Assembly (NCBI GenBank): GCA_016710785.1
Contig: JADJUE010000009.1
Coordinates: forward strand, 310,001 to 374,000
Reading direction: 5' to 3'
Length of the DNA stretch: 64,000 bases
Origin: Candidatus Epilinea brevis
GTDB lineage: Bacteria; Chloroflexota; Anaerolineae; Epilineales; Epilineaceae
Within the stretch, counting starts at the first letter, position 1; the number at the start of each line of letters is the position of its first letter. This document shows, piece by piece, positions 35,010-43,712 of this stretch. A model generated the notes under the pieces. That model had not been told where the DNA came from. It was given only the letters and a program-made list of their open reading frames with translations, and did not search any database. The position numbers were made by a program, and so were the translations under genes.

Positions 35010-36101
35010 ATGCCCCTGTTGACCCGCGACTTCGACTACCACCTGCCCAACGAACGCATCGCCCAGCAGCCGCTCGAGCCGCGCGACCAGAGCCGTCTGC
35101 TGCTGCTGGATCGTGCGGACGGGTCGCTGCGGCATGCCCGCTTCACCGACCTGCCCGACCTGCTTCGCCCCGGCGACCTGTTGGTGGGCAACGACAGCCG
35201 GGTCATCCCGGCGCGACTCGCGGCGCGCAAGGCGACCGGCGGCGCGCTGGAGATCCTGCTGCTGCGACCGACCGAAGGGGATGCCGATCGGCCACCAGAG
35301 GATGGCGCGCCGTCGCCGGCGACAGGCAGGCAGTGGCTCTGCCTGATCGGCGGTCGGGTCAGGGCCGGAACCCGCTTCCACCTGGTCGCCCCGGCGGGCG
35401 TCGCGGCCGTGGACGGCGCGGAAGGCGAGGTGCTGACCACCTACGCCGACGGCCGGCGGCTGGTGGCTTTCGCCTGCGATATCGGCCCGCTGCTGGACGC
35501 CTGGGGCAGCCTGCCCCTGCCGCCCTACATCCATCAGCGCCTGGAACGGCCCGAGCGCTACCAGACCGTGTATGCCGACCGCGCTGGGTCGGCCGCGGCC
35601 CCGACGGCCGGTCTGCACTTCACTCCGGCCTTGCTGGATCGCCTGGCCGAGGCGGGCATCGGCTGGGCCACGGTCACCCTGCATGTGGGTCTGGACACCT
35701 TCAAGCCGGTGGAGGTGGAGGACCTGACCCAGCATCCGATCCATCGGGAATGGGTGGTGCTGCCCCAGCGGACGGTGAACGCGATCGCCGACTGCCGGCA
35801 GCGAGGCGGACGGGTGATCGCCGTCGGCACCACCACGGTGCGCGTGCTGGAGAGTGCGGCGCGTGCCGGCGCCGGGTCAGCGCTCAGCGCCTATGCGGGC
35901 TGGACTGACCTCTTCCTGTATCCCGGCGCATCGTTCCTGGTGGTCGATGCGCTGATCACCAACTTCCATCTGCCGCGCAGCAGCCTGCTGATGCTGGTCA
36001 GCGCCTTCGCCGGGAAGGAGCGGATCGACGAGGCCTATCGAGAGGCCATCCAACGCGAGTACCGTTTCTTCAGCTTCGGCGACGCGATGCTGATCCTCTG
36101 A
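35010..36101 (+). CDS. queA: tRNA preQ1(34) S-adenosylmethionine ribosyltransferase-isomerase
   Basis: Cytosolic enzyme of 363 residues that moves the ribose of S-adenosylmethionine onto preQ1 in tRNA to form epoxyqueuosine. Family signatures are clear: FDYHLPNERIAQQPLEPRDQSRLL at the N-terminus, NDSRVIPARL, APTAGLHFTP, and near the C-terminus TNFHLPRSSLLMLVSAF and YRFFSFGDAMLI. A small insertion (about 95-112) is proline- and aspartate-rich, in a loop. The start ATG matches the family start. Other queuosine genes are not in this window. Confidence 0.97.
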   Translation: MPLLTRDFDYHLPNERIAQQPLEPRDQSRLLLLDRADGSLRHARFTDLPDLLRPGDLLVGNDSRVIPARLAARKATGGALEILLLRPTEGDADRPPEDGAPSPATGRQWLCLIGGRVRAGTRFHLVAPAGVAAVDGAEGEVLTTYADGRRLVAFACDIGPLLDAWGSLPLPPYIHQRLERPERYQTVYADRAGSAAAPTAGLHFTPALLDRLAEAGIGWATVTLHVGLDTFKPVEVEDLTQHPIHREWVVLPQRTVNAIADCRQRGGRVIAVGTTTVRVLESAARAGAGSALSAYAGWTDLFLYPGASFLVVDALITNFHLPRSSLLMLVSAFAGKERIDEAYREAIQREYRFFSFGDAMLIL

Positions 36102-36154
36102 CAAGGGAAGGGTCCGGCGCACGGATCGGTGAAGGCGCGCTGTGGCGCCAGACC

Positions 36155-37864
36155 TCAGGCCGACGGCTTCGACCGGGGCAGGCGGCCCAGGACATGCCGG
36201 CCATCGATGACCAGCAGACCGGCCAGAAAGACCAGCACAAGGGCGCCCACCGTGCGCCAGCCGCCGAAGGATCGCGCCGCCGCATCGGTGTCGACCCGAT
36301 AGCCGTCGATGGCCACGGAGCCGCCGGCGGTGCCGACGCCCAGGTCCACCGTATGCTCGCGGCCATCGAGGCCGCTGGCCAGGATCACCCAGGCCCATTC
36401 CGGCTGGCCGGTGAGCGCTGCGCGCTGCTCGCCGGGACGGCCGTCCACACGCCAGGTGAGGGTACCGGCCTGCGGACCGCGCCGCACACGCACCGCCGCG
36501 GCGGTGCCCCGAAAGCTGAAGCTGAGCCGCGCATCGGCGTGGGCGTTCTCCAGGTAGCGATGGTCCAGGGTTCCGGATGGATCCTCGGGGCCTCGGTCGC
36601 AGTCGCGGCTGCCGGGCGGCGCGTCCCACTTCCATAGCCAGGCGGCGCTGTCCGCCAAGGTGACGGGGGCGGAACGCTCGGCCCAATAGCCGGCGGTCGC
36701 CGTCGGCCGCGTGGCGGCCGCTTCGCGCAGCGCGGTGTACACGCGTCGCGGGCTGAAGGCCGCGTCCAGCAATTGGAAGTAGGTGACCGCTTCATCCGGC
36801 GACTGGCAGCAATGCCGGAAGTACCATAGGTTGAAGACGCCGGCCCAGGGCCAGCGCGACTGGGCGAGGCTGACGCCATCCAAGGTGTAGCGGGCCTGGT
36901 CCTCTGGGCTCACCCGATCCCAGATGGAATCGATGCCTTCCGGCGCGCTGTTCCAGCCGTACTCGGCGGCCCAGACGGCCTTGCAGCCATCACCCGCGGT
37001 CTCCATGATGTCGTGGGCCAAGGCCATCCGTTGGAAGTTCAAGCGGTCGGCGGCCGGGGCTTCCTCGGGTGGCCGCGACTTGCCGAAGGCATTGACGCTC
37101 AGCACGTCAAAGCTGTCCTCGAAACCGGCGATGTCGTAAAGTTGACGCAGGTACTCCAGATCGCTCAGGTTGCCGACCAGATCGACGGTCTCGGTGTTGA
37201 TGGCCATCGGCGCGCTGAGGATCACGACGTCGGGATTGACGGTCCGAGCGGCCGACGCGGCCGCTGCCAACAGCCGCGCGTAGGCCTTGGGGTCCGCCTT
37301 GCCGTAGCCCCATTCATAGGTGAGGTTGGGTTCGTTCCAGATCTGGTAATGGCCGACCCGGGCGCCGAAATGGTCCACCACCCGCGACACATAGGTGGCA
37401 TACAGGGAGAAGTCGGCGGGAGGGACATTGTTGGGGGGGCCACGTTTGCCCTGGGGAGCCCATGGCGCCGGCTCGACCCAAGCCGGTGGAAAGTCCAGTC
37501 GGGCGATGACCTCCATCCCTTCGGCCCGGTAAAGGTCGATGATGCGGTCGTACTTGTCAAAGCGAAAGTCGCCCTGCTCCGGCTCCACGTCATACCAGGG
37601 GATCATCTGCTTGGCCCAGCGGATGCCCGCGGCGCGGGCTTCGCGCACCGTCTTCTGCTGACTCCAGGCCTCGACTTCCAGATCCAGGAAGAAGTTGGCG
37701 CCCCAGGGATCGACATCGGCCAGCGCGATGCCGTTGGGCGGCCGCGAAGCACTGGATCCGGAACCCGGCGCCGGCCGGACGGCGGACCAGGCCAGAGCGG
37801 CCGCGGTCAGGGCGAAGAGGATGAGGCTGATCCGAAAGCGCCTAAGGCGCTGGGGGCTGATCAT
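36155..37864 (-). CDS. Secreted glycoside hydrolase-like protein (clan A type)
   Basis: Exported protein of 569 residues. A hydrophobic N-terminus (about 10-30) is followed by a TIM-barrel-like domain (about 50-390). The acid/base Glu178 lies in IWNEPN and a likely nucleophile Glu301 in WAAEYGWN, the pair expected for retaining clan GH-A enzymes such as GH39-like glycosidases. The C-terminal part is beta-rich, and a final hydrophobic segment (VGALVLVFLAGLLVI, about 545-560) could anchor it. The start ATG at 37864 has a TATCCT box eight bases upstream and lacks a Shine-Dalgarno. The substrate is unknown. Confidence 0.85.
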   Translation of the reverse strand: MISPQRLRRFRISLILFALTAAALAWSAVRPAPGSGSSASRPPNGIALADVDPWGANFFLDLEVEAWSQQKTVREARAAGIRWAKQMIPWYDVEPEQGDFRFDKYDRIIDLYRAEGMEVIARLDFPPAWVEPAPWAPQGKRGPPNNVPPADFSLYATYVSRVVDHFGARVGHYQIWNEPNLTYEWGYGKADPKAYARLLAAAASAARTVNPDVVILSAPMAINTETVDLVGNLSDLEYLRQLYDIAGFEDSFDVLSVNAFGKSRPPEEAPAADRLNFQRMALAHDIMETAGDGCKAVWAAEYGWNSAPEGIDSIWDRVSPEDQARYTLDGVSLAQSRWPWAGVFNLWYFRHCCQSPDEAVTYFQLLDAAFSPRRVYTALREAAATRPTATAGYWAERSAPVTLADSAAWLWKWDAPPGSRDCDRGPEDPSGTLDHRYLENAHADARLSFSFRGTAAAVRVRRGPQAGTLTWRVDGRPGEQRAALTGQPEWAWVILASGLDGREHTVDLGVGTAGGSVAIDGYRVDTDAAARSFGGWRTVGALVLVFLAGLLVIDGRHVLGRLPRSKPSA

Positions 37865-37872
37865 GGGAGCCT

Positions 37873-37878
37873 AGGATA
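37873..37878 (-). promoter_or_regulatory. -10 box of the glycosidase gene (leaderless type)
   Basis: TATCCT on the minus strand, eight bases before the ATG at 37864. No Shine-Dalgarno. Confidence 0.4.
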
Positions 37879-37883
37879 GCAGA

Positions 37884-37909
37884 AAGGGGGGCCTCGTCGG
37901 CCCCCCTCT
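37884..37909 (-). terminator. Rho-independent terminator after the 37970 gene
   Basis: Eight-base perfect arms (ggggggcc / ggcccccc) with a five-base loop, followed on the minus strand by TTTCT. It lies about 60 bases after the stop at 37970. Confidence 0.7.
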
Positions 37910-37969
37910 CTGGTGCTGGTTCTGGCTCTGGCGATGGATGGATGCGATAACCGGCGCCGCCGTCAACCC

Positions 37970-40057
37970 CTAGCGGAGCAGTCGGGGCGCTGCATTCAGG
38001 CGCGGGCCGGCGTCAAGATCGCCGAGGCGGACCATCTGGTGGCGCACCTGCCGCGGCAGGGGCCAGAAGCCGGACATCGGCACCCGGCGCGTCCAGCCGG
38101 CAGGCAGGTTGAACAGGCTGGAGGTGCAGAGCGAGAAGCTCACGTTGTCGTAGACATGGATGGTGGGATCCGCGTCGCTGTTGGTGCTCTGGAAGCCCAA
38201 CTGGGCCGAGGTCCAGTCCTGGCGCTGCATGACCAGCGAGCTCACATCGACGGGATCCTTGAGGGTGTAGACCTGGCCGGGGTCCACGATCTCCTCGCTG
38301 ATGCCCGTGCCGGGCACGGCGACCGCCAGGCCGTCCTGGTTCATGAAGAAGGCGACGGCCGTATCGTCGTTGGTGGTGTTGCGGGTCTCTTCGGTGAAGA
38401 TCAGGAAGGTGAAGTTGAGCGTCGCGCTGACGATCTCCGAGGCCTCCGGCAAGAGGAATTCCGACGAGATCAGGTTGTCCTGAACCTGGGCCACGCCGCC
38501 CAGAGCGGCCACGTATTCGCCAAACTCGGCCGGAGGGTCCTGGAAGACGTCGGCCGAGGCGCGGATGACGCGCTCGGTGGTGTCATTGGGCGCTGCGACG
38601 TTGGTGCGCAGGGACCAGCCCGCCGACGGGCCGCGCTCGAAGTCCGCGTTGTCGACATTCTGGCAACTCTCGCCGCCCGGCGTGACCTTGGCCGTGGGGC
38701 TGGGGCGCCCCGTCGGGCCGGGCGTCGGACGCGGTCCGATGGGGGTCTTGCCTGGCGGCACGTCTTCGGTGATGCTCGCCACCTCGCTGGCGAAGGCGCT
38801 GCCCTGGGGCTCGATGAACACGTCGAGGCGGTAGTCGTTGACCGGCAAGGGGGCGGGCACGCCGTCCTCCACCGCCGCGAGGCAGTTGGCGCTCACGAAA
38901 TGCTCCGGCTCGTCGCTTACCACCACGATGCCGTTGAGGGTCGCCGAGGGAATCTCCTCGAACACGCCGTTGATCCGGCGGTACCATTGCCAGCGAAGGT
39001 TGGTCGAGGGGCTGAAGCCGCCCCAGGAGATCTCGCCGCACAGCGACATCGTCCCGAACTGGAACTGCTTGCCGACATTGATGACGTGGTTCTCATCCCC
39101 GAGCTCACTGCCAAAGGCGACGCTGATCCAATGGGGCTCGACGCCCTCCTTGTTCTTGACCAGCATCGGCAGGTAGACCGTTGGCCTGGCCTGCGTGGGG
39201 CGGGTGGTAGGCGTGGGGGTGAATCGGGTGCGGGTAGGGGTACGGGTTGGCGTGTTGCGCCTGGTGGCGGTCGGTGATGCCTCGGAGGTGGCCGGCGCTT
39301 CCGCGAGTCCCTCGATCTTGACGTTGTCGATGAACACGCCCGGGTAGTCGCCGACACCGTCCTTGTCGTTGAACACGAAGGCCACCTGGATGCTGGTCAT
39401 GCCGGCCGTGTCAGCGAGATAGATCGGCGTCTGAAGGGTGAGCCAACGGGCCCGCAGCTGCTCGTTGGGCAGGCTGAGGGTGGCGCAGTTGAAGTCCCGG
39501 CTCCCTTCTTCGGCAGCGCAGACATAGAGGATGCGCTGGCCGACGGGCGCGTCGAACAAGACCATGAGGTCCACCTGAATGCCGCCGGCATAGGCGCTGA
39601 TGTCGATACCAGGATGCACGAGCCAGGGCTCGGTGCCGAGCCCGATATTCTCACCGCAGGCGGTCTTCGCCCCATCGAGCCCACCACCCGAACACCAGGC
39701 GCTGGCCTCGCCTCCCGTGGCGCCATCCTTCTCGCAGGTCTGGCGGCTCCAGGCCTGGCGCGACTCCCGGCCGGTCTTGTTGTTCACATTGTCGAGCAAG
39801 GTCCAGCCGTCCGGTGGGAAGACCGCGTCTTCGAAATCGAGGGCGGTGATCTCGGTGCCCTGCATCGCCGGGCTCAGCGGACGGCGCCCGGGCGCGGCCC
39901 CGCGGTCGACCGGAACCAGGCGGCCGGCTCCGACGACGTTGAACCGCGGCTGCCCGGCCGCCTTCACGGTCGACGGGTCGGCGGCGGTGCGGGACAGGGC
40001 CAACAGGAACCCAAACAAGAAGACGACGGGAAAAAGCAAGGCTCTGATGCGTGGCAT
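37970..40057 (-). CDS. Large secreted protein with MAM/jelly-roll-like module
   Basis: Exported protein of 695 residues. A signal peptide (about 1-27) leads to a beta-rich module (about 72-265, DFEDAVFPPDGW to FIDNVKIEGL), similar in wording to MAM-like or carbohydrate-binding jelly rolls. A Thr/Pro/Arg-rich linker is followed by VYLPMLVKNK, then further beta-rich regions. Near the C-terminus is QNVDNADFERGPSAGWS, which starts like another such module. Strong AGGAGG before the ATG at 40057. Function unknown; the arrangement suggests an extracellular binding protein. Confidence 0.8.
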   Translation of the reverse strand: MPRIRALLFPVVFLFGFLLALSRTAADPSTVKAAGQPRFNVVGAGRLVPVDRGAAPGRRPLSPAMQGTEITALDFEDAVFPPDGWTLLDNVNNKTGRESRQAWSRQTCEKDGATGGEASAWCSGGGLDGAKTACGENIGLGTEPWLVHPGIDISAYAGGIQVDLMVLFDAPVGQRILYVCAAEEGSRDFNCATLSLPNEQLRARWLTLQTPIYLADTAGMTSIQVAFVFNDKDGVGDYPGVFIDNVKIEGLAEAPATSEASPTATRRNTPTRTPTRTRFTPTPTTRPTQARPTVYLPMLVKNKEGVEPHWISVAFGSELGDENHVINVGKQFQFGTMSLCGEISWGGFSPSTNLRWQWYRRINGVFEEIPSATLNGIVVVSDEPEHFVSANCLAAVEDGVPAPLPVNDYRLDVFIEPQGSAFASEVASITEDVPPGKTPIGPRPTPGPTGRPSPTAKVTPGGESCQNVDNADFERGPSAGWSLRTNVAAPNDTTERVIRASADVFQDPPAEFGEYVAALGGVAQVQDNLISSEFLLPEASEIVSATLNFTFLIFTEETRNTTNDDTAVAFFMNQDGLAVAVPGTGISEEIVDPGQVYTLKDPVDVSSLVMQRQDWTSAQLGFQSTNSDADPTIHVYDNVSFSLCTSSLFNLPAGWTRRVPMSGFWPLPRQVRHQMVRLGDLDAGPRLNAAPRLLR

Positions 40058-40134
40058 GGTTTCCTCCTACTGGGCTTCGGGATCGTCGGATGCAACGTGC
40101 CCGAAGCGCGACGTGTGACGGTGGGGGATGAACA

Positions 40135-41559
40135 TCAAGGGCTGGCGCCCTGGCCGGCCAGCATGAACTGGCCGAGGTTGAGGAAGATCGTCTCGTTCAG
40201 CAGCTCGCCGTCAAGACCAGTGCCGCCGGCCAGCCAGATCTCCCGGCCCTCGCCGCGCACCAGGGCCGCCGCGCCCGAGCGCGGCGGATGGACGCGGATG
40301 GGCGGGCCGGAAACCCAGTCGGCGCCATCGGCAGCCGCCAGATCCAGGGTGATGACCGCCGCTGCGGAGCGATCCTGGGTGCCGCCAAAGACGTAGAGCC
40401 GCCGCAGAATACCGAGGCCGGCGGCGGCATGCCCTGCCCGCGGCTCCGGAAGCTCCATACCCTGGTCTTCGGACCACGGAGACCCTGCCGCCAAGGGTCG
40501 GAAGATCCAGTGGCTACGGCTGGCCTCGCCGGCGTCGTCGCGGCCGCCCAGCACGTGGACCTCGTCGTCGACCACGGCGACCGCCAGATCGTAGCGCGGC
40601 CGGGCCATGCGCCGCGCCTCGACGCGCCAGGAGGTCTCCGACTGCAGGGCCGGCGACCAGGACCACACCTCGTCGGAGGCCGTGGCCTGGTCGGCGCCGG
40701 TGCGGCCGCCGAAGAGGTAGATGCGTCCGTTGACCACGGCCAGCCCGTAGGCGCAGATCGCGCGCGGCAGGTCCGGACCGCTCTGCCACACGTCGCGCTC
40801 GGTGTCGAAGACCTCGACCGCGGCCGTGGGCATTCCGTCGGCATCGCAGCCGCCCGGCACGACGATCTGTCCACCGACGACCGCCGCGCTGATGTCGCGC
40901 ACCGCTGTGGGCTTCGGCGGCAGCGCCGCCCAACTGGCCACCAGACCGCGCTGCAGGCGCAGGGTCTCGTCGAGCACACCGGCGGCATCCTGACCGCCGA
41001 TCACGTAGAGGCCATCGGCAAAGGCCATGGCCAGGCCCGTACGGGCGGTCTTGAGCCGGCCGCCGGGGTTCCACTGGAGGTCGCGTGGCGCCGCCGGCAG
41101 CGACGTGGCCGGCGTGGCGGTTCCCTGCCCAGGTCTCGCCGCTCCCGTCCGGAGGATCCAGGCCAGGCCGATCAGCGACAGAACCATCAGCGACACGGTG
41201 CCCGCAGCATACCAGCGTCGTGCCCTTCGGTTCTGGCGCCGTTCGCGCTCCAGCTCCTCGGCCAGGCGGCGCGAGCTGAGGCTTTCGCCCACCGCCGAAC
41301 CGTCAGCGTCCTCGTCATCGGCAATCGTCGGCAGTGGGCCCTGCACCTTGACCAGGCCCAGCTCGAGAGCACGGCGCATGGCCTCCGTACGGTTGCCCGT
41401 ACCCAGCTTGGCGTTGATGTTCGTCAGGTGCTTCTTGACCGTCGCCTCGGAAATGGTGCGCGCCCGCGCGATCTCCCGGTTGGTGGCTCCGGTGGCTACC
41501 AGCCGCATGATCTCCAGTTCGGTGTCGCTGATGGGGGGACGCGGTTCCAGATCGGACAT
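40135..41559 (-). CDS. Transmembrane LuxR-type regulator with Kelch sensor domain
   Basis: Protein of 474 residues in three parts. Residues 8-68 form a LuxR/GerE winged-helix DNA-binding domain (LVATGATNREIARARTISEA, then KKHLTNINAKLGTGNR). A single membrane helix lies at about 117-137 after a basic RRQNRRARR, which orients the DNA-binding part inside. The outer part (about 150-460) contains six Kelch-like blades, marked by VIGG, VPGG, LFGG, VLGG, VFGG and LAGG. This is a one-component receptor in the style of ToxR, with a different sensor. The ATG follows a 47-base leader with a TATAAT box at 41614-41619. The target genes are unknown. Confidence 0.9.
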   Translation of the reverse strand: MSDLEPRPPISDTELEIMRLVATGATNREIARARTISEATVKKHLTNINAKLGTGNRTEAMRRALELGLVKVQGPLPTIADDEDADGSAVGESLSSRRLAEELERERRQNRRARRWYAAGTVSLMVLSLIGLAWILRTGAARPGQGTATPATSLPAAPRDLQWNPGGRLKTARTGLAMAFADGLYVIGGQDAAGVLDETLRLQRGLVASWAALPPKPTAVRDISAAVVGGQIVVPGGCDADGMPTAAVEVFDTERDVWQSGPDLPRAICAYGLAVVNGRIYLFGGRTGADQATASDEVWSWSPALQSETSWRVEARRMARPRYDLAVAVVDDEVHVLGGRDDAGEASRSHWIFRPLAAGSPWSEDQGMELPEPRAGHAAAGLGILRRLYVFGGTQDRSAAAVITLDLAAADGADWVSGPPIRVHPPRSGAAALVRGEGREIWLAGGTGLDGELLNETIFLNLGQFMLAGQGASP

Positions 41560-41613
41560 GGTCTCGGGCCTGGCGGGCGCTACCCAAGGTTCGGGCGCGC
41601 GAGTCGAACAGCG

Positions 41614-41619
41614 ATTATA
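41614..41619 (-). promoter_or_regulatory. -10 box of the LuxR-Kelch gene
   Basis: TATAAT on the minus strand, about 55 bases before the ATG at 41559. It lies directly downstream of the hairpin at 41624-41653, which occupies the -35 region. Confidence 0.45.
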
Positions 41620-41623
41620 ACAT

Positions 41624-41653
41624 GCCGAGGCGGGGCCGGCCGATCGCCTCGGC
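41624..41653 (-). terminator. Hairpin between radical SAM operon and LuxR-Kelch promoter
   Basis: Nine-base perfect arms gccgaggcg / cgcctcggc. It lies 15 bases after the operon stop and abuts the TATAAT box of the next gene. It may end the operon transcript or act as an operator for the regulator gene. Confidence 0.4.
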
Positions 41654-41667
41654 CCGCTCCCGCGCGT

Positions 41668-42723
41668 TCAGCTGTCGGCCAGATTGAGGTTGCAGACGCA
41701 GCGACGGCAGGTGGGATGGTCAGCGACCCGCAAACGGTCCCGGTAACCTTGCGCGACGGGTCCGGCAAAGGCTTCGAGCAAGGGCATGGCACCGGGCCGC
41801 CACATCGCCACCGGTTCATGAAAGAAGCAGGGCCTCATCCTGCCGTCGCTCTCCACGACAGCGCTCACCCAAGGGGCGTTGCAGGTAAGGGGCGGATGTG
41901 CGGCAAGGCCCAATTCAGCCCTGAAATGCGCCCAGAGCCGCCGTCGAAGCTTCTCCGGACTCTCGGCGATGAAGCCGCTCTCGAAGGCCGCCGATTCTGC
42001 ATCCTCCAAGGCTGACAGCTCGCACGCCAGGGCCGCCAGACCATTCTCGTCAGGCAGAAGGTCCGCGCCATCGCCGCCGGCAGGCTGAGCCGGTCGGTTG
42101 AAGGCGCCGCTGTGGGCGTCGACGGCCAGAAAGGAGATGCCTGCCAGGCCCAGCTCCCGGGCCTGGGCGACGGTGCCCCGCAGATGGGCCAGGTTGGCCG
42201 CCTGCACCGTGGAGCGGGCGCTCAACCGCAGATCGGGCGCGGCTACCCGCAAGGCCGCCACGCCCGCCTGCAGGCGTTCGAAGGCGTCCGCGCGGCCGCG
42301 GATGCGGTTGTGGAGCCAGTCAGGTCCGTCCAGAGAAAGGATGACCTCATCCACCGAGCTGCGCGCGATGTTTTCGGCATGTCGCGCCAGCGAGATACCG
42401 CTGGTCAGGAGGGTGATCGGCACCGGGGCCAGAGCCGAGAACAGCGCCTCAGGCTGCGGATGCAGCAGGGATTCGCCCCCTGAGAGCACGACGCGCTCCA
42501 GGCCGCCCGCCCGCCATTCGGACAGCTCAGCGGCGATGGCCGCAGGGTCGAGCGCCCGACTTTCGGTCTCGCGCCAGATGTCGCACATGCCGCAACGGCA
42601 GTCGCAGCGGCTGAAGGCATACAGGACCAGAACCCGCAGGCGAGCTACCTTAGGGGCGGTCGCCGGATCGGAACCGCCGGACTTCCCGTCGGACCGCGGC
42701 TGCGGCGTGAGCGAGGTGGTCAC
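41668..42723 (-). CDS. Radical SAM enzyme with SPASM-like cysteine tail
   Basis: Cytosolic enzyme of about 351 residues that should cleave S-adenosylmethionine to a radical. The cluster motif CDCRCGMC (C-x3-C-x2-C) is near residue 42, followed by LSGGESLLHP. The C-terminal region has CNAPW..C and CRRCVCNL, the cysteine pattern of a SPASM-like domain that binds extra FeS clusters. Such domains are common in enzymes that modify peptides or small molecules. The start is a GTG (42723), which overlaps the stop of the preceding methyltransferase gene (GTGA), so it is translationally coupled. It is the last gene of the five-gene operon. Confidence 0.88.
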   Translation of the reverse strand: MTTSLTPQPRSDGKSGGSDPATAPKVARLRVLVLYAFSRCDCRCGMCDIWRETESRALDPAAIAAELSEWRAGGLERVVLSGGESLLHPQPEALFSALAPVPITLLTSGISLARHAENIARSSVDEVILSLDGPDWLHNRIRGRADAFERLQAGVAALRVAAPDLRLSARSTVQAANLAHLRGTVAQARELGLAGISFLAVDAHSGAFNRPAQPAGGDGADLLPDENGLAALACELSALEDAESAAFESGFIAESPEKLRRRLWAHFRAELGLAAHPPLTCNAPWVSAVVESDGRMRPCFFHEPVAMWRPGAMPLLEAFAGPVAQGYRDRLRVADHPTCRRCVCNLNLADS

Positions 42724-43712
42724 AGCCGCTCGGCCAGGGCCACCGGAAAGGCGGCCGACTCGCGCCCCAGCCGCCGGCGGCGCCAGGCGCGCCGCAAGGT
42801 CCAACGCCAGCCATGATGGGGGATCAGGTAGCGCCAGCGCAGTCCGGCCGCGAGCCCCTCCTGCGCGAGGTCGCCGCGCGTGAGATAATCCACGCTTCCC
42901 AGGGCATCGGAGGCGAACCCGAACCGCTTCATGAAGCCGGCCCGCCGTTCGGCGGCCATGGCCCGGCCCGCCGCCGCATCCTCGTAGAACGGGGAGTCGA
43001 GCACGACCACCAGCCCCTGCGGCGCCAGCACCCGGGCCGCTTCCGCAAGGCTGGTCGACAGGCTGGGGCTGTAATGCAAGGCGGCGTTGAAGATCACCAG
43101 GTCGACTGAGCTGTCTGCCAGCGGCAGGTGGTTGAAGTCTGCGAGGGCCAGGGTCACGCTGCCCGTCGCCGGACCATCGTCTGCGACGCGGCCCTGCAGA
43201 TCCACCAGTTGCCTTGCCGCGCCCAGTCCCACGTGACGATCGGCACAGACGTCCAGGGCCAGGGCATGACAACCCTCCCAGGCCAGCCGATGGCTCAACC
43301 AACCTACGCCGGCGCCCAGGTCCAGGGCGCGCAGCGCGGCGCCACCGGCCAGCCGCGGTCGGAGCGCATGGTCCAGGAAGGTCTCGTAGCTCTTGGCCCG
43401 GATCAGCCATTCCCAGGCAAGCGGCGTCTGTGGCCCGGGCCAAGGCAGGGCGCGCAGATCGGCGACGGCGATGGCGTCTCGCCCTTCGGCGCGGCGGACA
43501 GCGGCGTACTCGTCGGCGAAACGCTGCAGGCGCGCTTTCGCTGCGGCTGGACGCAGGTCGGCCAGCCCTTCTTCGCGCGTGAACGGTCGCCCGCAGCCGG
43601 TGCAGGGCAAAGGACAGGGCAGGAAGGTTCCGCCGTCGCCCTCCTCCAGTGCCGCGCCGCAGTCGGGGCAGCGCCAGGGCCAGCGGGGCCGATCGTCAGC
43701 CTTCATGGTCAT
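42720..43712 (-). CDS. Zinc-ribbon class I methyltransferase
   Basis: SAM-dependent methyltransferase of 330 residues. An N-terminal zinc ribbon (CPDCGAALEE and CTGCGR, about 15-44) precedes the Rossmann core with LDLGAGVGWLS (motif I, about 130) and the conserved SVDLVIFNAALHYSP. Such zinc-ribbon MTases occur in natural-product clusters. The start ATG at 43712 follows GGAGG six bases upstream. It overlaps the upstream methyltransferase by 17 bases. The substrate is unknown, but its place between other tailoring enzymes suggests methylation of the same intermediate. Confidence 0.88.
   Translation of the reverse strand: MTMKADDRPRWPWRCPDCGAALEEGDGGTFLPCPLPCTGCGRPFTREEGLADLRPAAAKARLQRFADEYAAVRRAEGRDAIAVADLRALPWPGPQTPLAWEWLIRAKSYETFLDHALRPRLAGGAALRALDLGAGVGWLSHRLAWEGCHALALDVCADRHVGLGAARQLVDLQGRVADDGPATGSVTLALADFNHLPLADSSVDLVIFNAALHYSPSLSTSLAEAARVLAPQGLVVVLDSPFYEDAAAGRAMAAERRAGFMKRFGFASDALGSVDYLTRGDLAQEGLAAGLRWRYLIPHHGWRWTLRRAWRRRRLGRESAAFPVALAERL

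Noticed and set aside
33927..35744. Long N-terminal extension of rsgA through queA
   Set aside because: Residues before MTTPGHVVKAP are antisense to queA; the ATG at 34886 has a good ribosome site.
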